10,175 bases of DNA from QQUD01 sp039029915 (GTDB lineage Bacteria > Chloroflexota > Anaerolineae > Promineifilales > Promineifilaceae), in assembly GCA_039029915.1 (NCBI GenBank), contig JBCCFD010000283.1:1-10175 (forward strand). The letters are read 5' to 3'. This document shows, one piece after another, positions 6,106 to 10,175 of the stretch (its first letter is position 1; each line of letters starts with the position of its first letter). The notes below the pieces were generated by a model. The model was not told where the DNA came from. It saw only the letters and a program-made list of their open reading frames with translations, and made no database searches. The translations under genes and the position numbers were made by a program.

Positions 6106-6846
6106 ATGACTCTCTTAACAACATTCAAAGCACTTGGCCCTATCGATGTGGCCAACATTCGGCGCGACTCTCTGTTACGCTGGATGGCTTTGGTCCCCTT
6201 CTTTTTCGCTTTCTTATTTCGGTATGTCGTTCCTTGGGTGCGAGATGGCATCCTTGAACGTACAGGCTTTGATTTGGCCCCCTATTACATCTTAATTGTG
6301 GGGTATGGCTTTATTATTGGCGTTCCGGCCGTCTTCGGCACAGTCATTGGCTTCTTACTGCTTGATGAAAAAGATGATCAAACGCTAACGGCGCTACAGG
6401 TCACGCCTATCACGATGACGTCATACATCACCTATCGCGTTTTTGTACCAATCTTGATTAGTATTGGACTCGTTTTGGTCGCTTATCCGCTGGCTGGGTT
6501 GGTCCCTTTACCGGCCAGCCAAATCTTCTGGCTGTCTGTCTTGTCGGCACCGATGGCCCCAATTTTGGCGCTCTTCTTAGCCACCTTCGCCAAAAACAAG
6601 GTGCAAGGCTTTGCCTTTATGAAAGGCAGCGGCAGCGTTCTGATTTCACCCCTAGCGGCGTTCTTTTTTACGGGGGCATGGACTTGGATATTTGCCATTA
6701 TTCCAACGTTTTGGGCTCAAAAACTACTTTGGGTTCTTGACTCGGGTAAGGGAGATCCTTGGGTGATCCTTGTGTTAGGCTTAGTGGCTCAGGGGATTAT
6801 TTTGTGGCTTTTGCTAATGCGCTTTAATCGGGTTGTGCGACAGTAA
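6106..6846 (+). CDS. ABC-2 type exporter permease subunit 2
   Basis: A 246-residue membrane protein with about six helices (near 24-43, 60-86, 112-133, 138-161, 176-202 and 218-238). The loop after helix 2, LLDEKDDQTLTALQVTP (85-101), parallels the coupling region of the first permease (LLEKGEGTLEGLIVSP), so the two are distant paralogues and probably pair as a heterodimer driven by the single ATPase. AGGA (6095-6098) lies 7 nt before the ATG. Unlike the preceding gene pair it is separated by a 67-bp gap that carries a hairpin, so the subunits may be made in unequal amounts. Last gene of the operon, followed by a nested inverted repeat. Substrate unknown. Confidence 0.87.
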   Translation: MTLLTTFKALGPIDVANIRRDSLLRWMALVPFFFAFLFRYVVPWVRDGILERTGFDLAPYYILIVGYGFIIGVPAVFGTVIGFLLLDEKDDQTLTALQVTPITMTSYITYRVFVPILISIGLVLVAYPLAGLVPLPASQIFWLSVLSAPMAPILALFLATFAKNKVQGFAFMKGSGSVLISPLAAFFFTGAWTWIFAIIPTFWAQKLLWVLDSGKGDPWVILVLGLVAQGIILWLLLMRFNRVVRQ

Positions 6847-6857
6847 TTCGTTGACCA

Positions 6858-6939
6858 AACCTGACAGGTTTTCAAGATTATTTTTAATAATCGAGTTTGT
6901 AAAAACCTGTCAGGTTGACTATCAGGTTGACTTTAGTCA
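6858..6939. terminator. Nested inverted repeat between convergent operons
   Basis: AACCTGACAGGTTTT (6858-6872) and its exact complement AAAACCTGTCAGGTT (6902-6916) form a 15-bp stem. The 29-nt loop contains a second hairpin, GATTATT (6876-6882) with AATAATC (6886-6892). Each arm is itself a palindrome (AACCT-N3-AGGTT). A further TGACTA (6916-6921) / TAGTCA (6934-6939) stem is followed by TTTTCTT on the plus strand. It lies exactly where the exporter operon and the zinc-ribbon operon end, so bidirectional termination is likely; the palindromic arms also suggest a REP-like repeat. Confidence 0.6.
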
Positions 6940-8075
6940 TTTTCTTCCCAATATGCTTTTGCAGATTGGTGCAGGCTGGATTTTATTTCATGATTTTCCA
7001 GCGCAAAATGTGAATTGTTTAGGTAAGCCACCCCAATTGGGGGAATAAATGCCACAAGCATAATTAGAAAGATCGGAGTGAGTAGTAAATCGACCACATT
7101 GCTTAGCTCAACGGTCGTAAACGACTGAACCAACCACAAAACGGCCGTTATCAAACCTAGGAGTCCAGCAGCCACAATCGCTCGGCGAGAAAACTGGAAT
7201 GCTCGCTGCATTGAGGCTCTCCGTTGACCAACCAATTTTCCAGTTTGCCCCTGTAGATACACCATCCGCTTCTTGCCGGTATCATCCAAATAATAAGTCA
7301 CCGTCATCGGTAACAAAAGTTGAGTCCAGTTCGCATTGGCAAACTGAGGCGACCATTTGAAATGACGGATGTGCTGAGCGCTGGCTGCCGCTTGGCACTC
7401 TATTGTGGCGCTCTTGAGAAGGCGTGGCTCGACATCTGGCCATGCATCTGCTGTGGTGCGCACAGGCAAGCGAATCAGCTGATCGGACACGTGCTGAGGG
7501 TTAAACGGCCGTTTGCTACCTAAATCATACTTGCCCATCAAGCGCAAAATTGCCCAATGCTCATCCAACGCCGGGGCAGGATGATCGGCATAGTGGCGCG
7601 TCAGTACACCCAAGCGTTGCTCCCAGCGAACGCGCCGCTCTCTATTTTGCCGACTGCGCCACTCACCCTCTACATACTGCTCTTGATAGGTGACTGCATC
7701 ATAATCAAAGCCAACCTCAGCTTGCCAACGAGCCGTAACATCATTATCAACCAGCCACATTGGCCAGTAAAATGGCATCGCTCTGGCCGTCAAATTTTCA
7801 ACTGTGCAATCCTTTGGCGGTAAGCGCAGGCTGCGCCGAAAAGTCGCTAGCTGAGTTTGAAGCGCTTCTTTTGATTGTCTAAACGAGACTAAATATTCTG
7901 GCTGAATATTTAAAACCGCGTCTTCATTCAGCGCGACCTCGGTAAACGAGGTTTCCCCACATAGCGGGCACACCATGTCAGTTTGGTGTTTTGGATGCAA
8001 ATAGGTGGCGTCGCAGTTGTCACAATCTAAGATGTCGTGCGGATTATCCCAATCGGTTAACCAATTATCACTCAT
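6933..8075 (-). CDS. Zinc-ribbon membrane protein of unknown function (paralogue 2)
   Basis: A 380-residue protein. The N-terminus has one zinc ribbon: Cys18/Cys21 (CDNC) and Cys36/Cys39 (CPLC). A middle soluble region includes AMPFYWPMWLVD (99-110). Near 262-285 is YLDDTGKKRMVYLQGQTGKL and then VGQR, the same block as in the upstream gene (KKRYQVLINGQTG, AGQRP). Two membrane helices follow (about 299-318 and 327-352) and the tail is cytoplasmic-looking. It is clearly a paralogue of the upstream gene with one ribbon lost. A frame extends upstream to 8276, but the ATG at 8075 is preferred: it forms an ATGA overlap with the upstream stop, has AGGG nearby, and the zinc ribbon starts soon after. 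Similar proteins are often named only as TFIIB-type zinc ribbon proteins; the function is unknown. Confidence 0.8.
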   Translation of the reverse strand: MSDNWLTDWDNPHDILDCDNCDATYLHPKHQTDMVCPLCGETSFTEVALNEDAVLNIQPEYLVSFRQSKEALQTQLATFRRSLRLPPKDCTVENLTARAMPFYWPMWLVDNDVTARWQAEVGFDYDAVTYQEQYVEGEWRSRQNRERRVRWEQRLGVLTRHYADHPAPALDEHWAILRLMGKYDLGSKRPFNPQHVSDQLIRLPVRTTADAWPDVEPRLLKSATIECQAAASAQHIRHFKWSPQFANANWTQLLLPMTVTYYLDDTGKKRMVYLQGQTGKLVGQRRASMQRAFQFSRRAIVAAGLLGLITAVLWLVQSFTTVELSNVVDLLLTPIFLIMLVAFIPPIGVAYLNNSHFALENHEIKSSLHQSAKAYWEEND

Positions 8076-9349
8076 TTCACACCCTGACCGGATCGGAGTT
8101 TGTTCGCTTTTTGCAAGAGGGTGAAAGTGTAAACGGCCGTAAAAACCAGATAAATCACCACGGCTGAAAAGAGCGCCCGAGCGACACCCTCTACTCCTTG
8201 AGGTACATCCAAGGCTACGGTGATTAACGCCAGCAGCCCCAAGAGCAACGCTGGAATAACCAGCGTGCCAATCCAATTGGCTACCTTGCGCATATCAACG
8301 GGGCGCTGACCGGCAATTTCACCCGTTTGCCCATTGATAAGCACCTGATACCGCTTTTTGCCATAATAATAAACAGCAATATACAGTGGCAGAAGTCCAT
8401 AGCGCCAGCTTTCCTCTTGAAAATCCAAATCCATGCGGAAGTTTCGATGCCGACGCGTAATCTTACGCTTACACTCTTTCTTTGTGCGAAGACGCATGCG
8501 GTGACGCGCTCTGTCCCAGGCCGTATCCAACGGCACATCATACGCTTGGGCCTGAATGCCCGCTAAAAAGTCAGGCTTATAATTCACCAGCGCGTCCAGA
8601 TCATACGGTTGAATCTGTTTAACCAAGTCACTATCTACCTGCTGACAACCAATTTCTTGAACATCGTCAAAGAAAAGGCGAACCTTTCCTTTTGTCCTTT
8701 TCCAAGCTGTGTAATATTTACCGTTTAACGCTTTTCGGCGATAGGCAACTTCGGCCGTCCAATCCGCTTTGGCACGAGCATCAAAGGTCCAAAACGGCAC
8801 GTAGATAGGCATATACTCTGTGCTTCGCCCCAGCTTGCTTAACTCGTTGGGCAGCATCCAGCTGTCTCCCAACCATTCACTGGTAATGTGGCGACACTGA
8901 TCGGTGGTTGTGGCAAACGGAATAATAAAGCGGGGGCGCAATACATCTTGCACCGCCTTCATTTGCACAACTTGATTCGACCCACAAAATGGACAGCTGT
9001 GGGTTAATGATGATACGGGCAGCGTTGTGTGAGAGGCACAATTATTGCAGACTAGCTCTTTGCGCTCTTCTCCCCAGCCGTGAACCGCTTGCGCCAACGC
9101 TTCAACTGTGAATTCAAACTGTTCGGCATCAGTACCCACCCGTTCCGCTTCTGGGACTTCATGATAGCCGCAGCTTGCACAGGTCAGCCCGCCATCATCC
9201 GTGCTGTAAGCGGTTGTGGCCGTGCAGTTAGGGCATTGAAAATCAAGAACAGCATCGTGGTCTTCTGGCGGTTTAGGTTTGTATACCACAATGCCGGAAA
9301 CGGCCGATTCTGTTTGCATATAGTCTGAAGGGGGAAAGGTGTTCATCAT
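8072..9349 (-). CDS. Zinc-ribbon membrane protein of unknown function (paralogue 1)
   Basis: A 425-residue protein. Two zinc ribbons lie at the N-terminus: Cys39/Cys42 with Cys57/Cys60, and Cys101/Cys104 with Cys119/Cys122, all as CxxC pairs. The middle has LRPRFIIPF (137-145) and YMPIYVPFWTFDA (179-191), then a basic stretch (280-303) and LLPLYIAVYYYGKKRYQ (319-335) followed by INGQTGEIAGQRP (338-350). Two helices close the protein (about 357-380 and 386-410). The ribbons could bind nucleic acid or protein at the membrane, but no activity can be read. Start chosen at 9349 because TATAAT ends 6 nt upstream; ATG 9346 is equally possible, and a longer frame to 9421 adds only a hydrophobic stretch from the pyrimidine-rich upstream tract. 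It is co-transcribed with its paralogue. Confidence 0.8.
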   Translation of the reverse strand: MMNTFPPSDYMQTESAVSGIVVYKPKPPEDHDAVLDFQCPNCTATTAYSTDDGGLTCASCGYHEVPEAERVGTDAEQFEFTVEALAQAVHGWGEERKELVCNNCASHTTLPVSSLTHSCPFCGSNQVVQMKAVQDVLRPRFIIPFATTTDQCRHITSEWLGDSWMLPNELSKLGRSTEYMPIYVPFWTFDARAKADWTAEVAYRRKALNGKYYTAWKRTKGKVRLFFDDVQEIGCQQVDSDLVKQIQPYDLDALVNYKPDFLAGIQAQAYDVPLDTAWDRARHRMRLRTKKECKRKITRRHRNFRMDLDFQEESWRYGLLPLYIAVYYYGKKRYQVLINGQTGEIAGQRPVDMRKVANWIGTLVIPALLLGLLALITVALDVPQGVEGVARALFSAVVIYLVFTAVYTFTLLQKANKLRSGQGVK

Positions 9350-9355
9350 AAGTCT

Positions 9356-9361
9356 ATTATA
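9356..9361 (-). promoter_or_regulatory. -10 box of the zinc-ribbon operon, possibly leaderless
   Basis: A perfect TATAAT on the minus strand (9361-9356) ends 6 nt before the ATG at 9349, so transcription would begin on or next to the start codon. No Shine-Dalgarno is present. At the -35 position (9384-9379) the minus strand reads CTTCTC, a poor match, so the promoter would need an activator or be weak. Confidence 0.45.
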
Positions 9362-9418
9362 AATGAGAAGAGAGATGAGAGAAGGGAGAAATGAATGGAT
9401 GCAGGATGAAAGAAAAAG
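9362..9418. other. Purine-rich tract between divergent genes
   Basis: The plus strand is almost wholly A and G with a few T and one C (runs of GAGA, GGGAG, GGATG), so the minus strand upstream of the zinc-ribbon operon is pyrimidine-rich. It fills most of the left half of the 199-bp gap to surE. No gene or clear operator is seen in it. Confidence 0.5.
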
Positions 9419-9512
9419 CACCCGCTAACATTTTCAAGCTTTCTCCAGTGTGCTCCTGACCCGCTATTCTCCCTTTTCACTTCAATCATAAGGCTAAACA
9501 GTTCATTTCAAA

Positions 9513-9542
9513 TACAATAACGTTCAAAACTCACGTTTGGAG
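9513..9542 (+). promoter_or_regulatory. surE start region: candidate -10 and ribosome site
   Basis: GGAG (9539-9542) lies 6 nt before the ATG at 9549 and decides that start over the in-frame TTG at 9537, which overlaps it. TACAAT (9513-9518) is a possible -10 box, but no good -35 box is found 16-18 nt upstream. Confidence 0.45.
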
Positions 9543-9548
9543 ACATAC

Positions 9549-10070
9549 ATGCATATTTTAGTAACAAATGATGACGGGGTTCGTGCTCCGGGATTACTCG
9601 CGTTAGCAGAAGCGGCTGAAGCGTTTGGAAAAGTAACGATATTGGCTCCCAACCGCAACTGGTCAGCAGGTGGGCACGTAAAGACGTTAACACGACCGTT
9701 AAGAGTTGAAGATGTTGAATTAGCAAACGGCCGTTCTGCCATTACGTGTGATGGTGCGCCATCTGACTGTGTGGCACTGGCCGATCTAGGCATTGTTGCA
9801 GAGCCAATCGATCTCGTTGTCTCTGGCATTAATGCTGGCCCCAACCTAGGGCATGATGTGACCTATTCTGGCACCGTGACGGCAGCTATGGAGGCTGTTA
9901 TTGCGGGCATACCCGGAATTGCCTTTTCATATGGTGGGTACACTTCGTCATATGACCTTGAAGCGGGCAAAGCGATTGTTCAGCAGGTTTTGGAGAAAGT
10001 TTTAGCGCATCCTTTGGACAAAAGGATGCTGTTAAGCGTCAATATCCCCTTGCTGTCAATTGAGGAATAA
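9549..10070 (+). CDS. surE: 5'/3'-nucleotidase SurE, C-terminally short
   Basis: SurE is a metal-dependent phosphatase that dephosphorylates nucleoside monophosphates. The N-terminal fold is intact: LVTNDDG (4-10), APNRNWSAGG (33-42), VSGINAGPNLG (91-101), the YSGTVTAAMEAVIAGIPGIAFS run (106-127) and LLSVNIP (161-167). The metal and active-site residues Asp8, Asp9, Ser39 and Asn95 fall at the same numbers as in Thermotoga SurE. However, the frame stops after 173 residues, just past the NIP motif, whereas SurE proteins are usually about 250 or more. The missing part holds the β-arm and C-terminal segment used for dimer and tetramer contacts. After the stop, the same frame gives only 22 codons to 10139; the minus-one frame stays open to the window end but shows no SurE motif. 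Either a frameshift, a sequencing error or a genuinely short form. Confidence 0.85.
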   Translation: MHILVTNDDGVRAPGLLALAEAAEAFGKVTILAPNRNWSAGGHVKTLTRPLRVEDVELANGRSAITCDGAPSDCVALADLGIVAEPIDLVVSGINAGPNLGHDVTYSGTVTAAMEAVIAGIPGIAFSYGGYTSSYDLEAGKAIVQQVLEKVLAHPLDKRMLLSVNIPLLSIEE

Positions 10071-10147
10071 ATGCATGCACTTTTAGAAGCACCGGCTCAG
10101 GCAATGAAACGCACTATGAGCCAAAACACCGCAGGATAATGTTAGCT

Positions 10148-10175
10148 ATGAGTACAATAAAAACTTTTGCAGGTG
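10148..10175 (+). CDS. Possible start of the next gene (partial)
   Basis: An ATG at 10148 opens a frame that reads MSTIKTFAG and runs off the window end. AGGA (10133-10136) lies 11 nt upstream, a little far for a ribosome site. Too little is visible to identify it; it may be chance, or part of a frame-shifted surE tail. Confidence 0.2.

Larger units (their letters stand above)
290..9734. repeat. Highly iterated palindrome ACGGCCGT (12 copies)
   Basis: Exact copies of ACGGCCGT start at 290, 1262, 1755, 2159, 2358, 4756, 5018, 5228, 7141, 7505, 8133 and 9727. Seven extend to the decamer AACGGCCGTT (290, 1262, 4756, 5228, 7141, 7505 and 9727 copies). All are inside coding regions, read as Asn-Gly-Arg, Thr-Ala-Val or Lys-Arg-Pro according to frame. 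None lies between 2366 and 4755 or between 5236 and 7140. This is far more than expected for an 8-mer in 10 kb. Confidence 0.9.

Noticed and set aside
6416..6423. TGACGTCA as a second copy of the 4420-4427 palindrome
   Set aside because: It is inside the permease gene; two copies of an 8-mer are not enough to claim a motif.
6933..8276. Longer 447-codon frame for the second zinc-ribbon protein
   Set aside because: Its first 67 codons overlap the upstream paralogue by over 200 nt and look like an out-of-frame reading of it; the ATG at 8075 gives the normal ATGA overlap.
10067..10175. Minus-one frame as the remainder of SurE
   Set aside because: It is open for about 37 codons but contains none of the expected C-terminal SurE motifs, so it cannot be claimed as the shifted tail.

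Overview
The window looks like ordinary chromosome from a free-living bacterium, most likely of the phylum Chloroflexota (Anaerolineae-like). This is inferred from the style of the sortase N-terminus, the fluoroquinolone-export-type ABC operon and the zinc-ribbon membrane proteins; there is no rRNA to prove it. G+C looks moderate. I see no tRNA, rRNA, CRISPR array, insertion sequence or phage gene.

Layout. (1) 64-2602, plus strand: a tight three-gene operon of a membrane-anchored sortase, a conserved protein of unknown function (8-nt overlap) and a D-2-hydroxyacid dehydrogenase family protein (3-nt gap). Its promoter places the predicted transcription start on the sortase ATG. (2) 2676-3218, minus strand: an HNH endonuclease family protein, convergent with the first operon across a hairpin that could end transcription both ways. 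(3) 3219-3717: a 499-bp non-coding region with a near-consensus sigma-70 promoter overlapped by a 38-bp double palindrome, very probably the TetR operator. (4) 3718-6846, plus strand: a TetR regulator, an ABC ATPase and two ABC-2 permeases, which together look like a self-regulated drug or lipid exporter. (5) 6933-9349, minus strand: two translationally coupled paralogues (ATGA overlap) with N-terminal zinc ribbons and two C-terminal membrane helices, function unknown. (6) 9549-10070, plus strand: SurE nucleotidase with all catalytic residues, but ending about 80 residues early. A possible next start lies at 10148.

The most striking signal is not a gene. The palindrome ACGGCCGT occurs 12 times, 7 of them as the full decamer AACGGCCGTT, against about 0.16 and 0.01 expected by chance. 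All copies lie inside genes and are read in all three frames, so the constraint is on DNA rather than protein. It behaves like the cyanobacterial HIP1 octamer but has a different sequence. A second, intergenic palindrome type, AACCTNNNAGGTT, occurs at three places.
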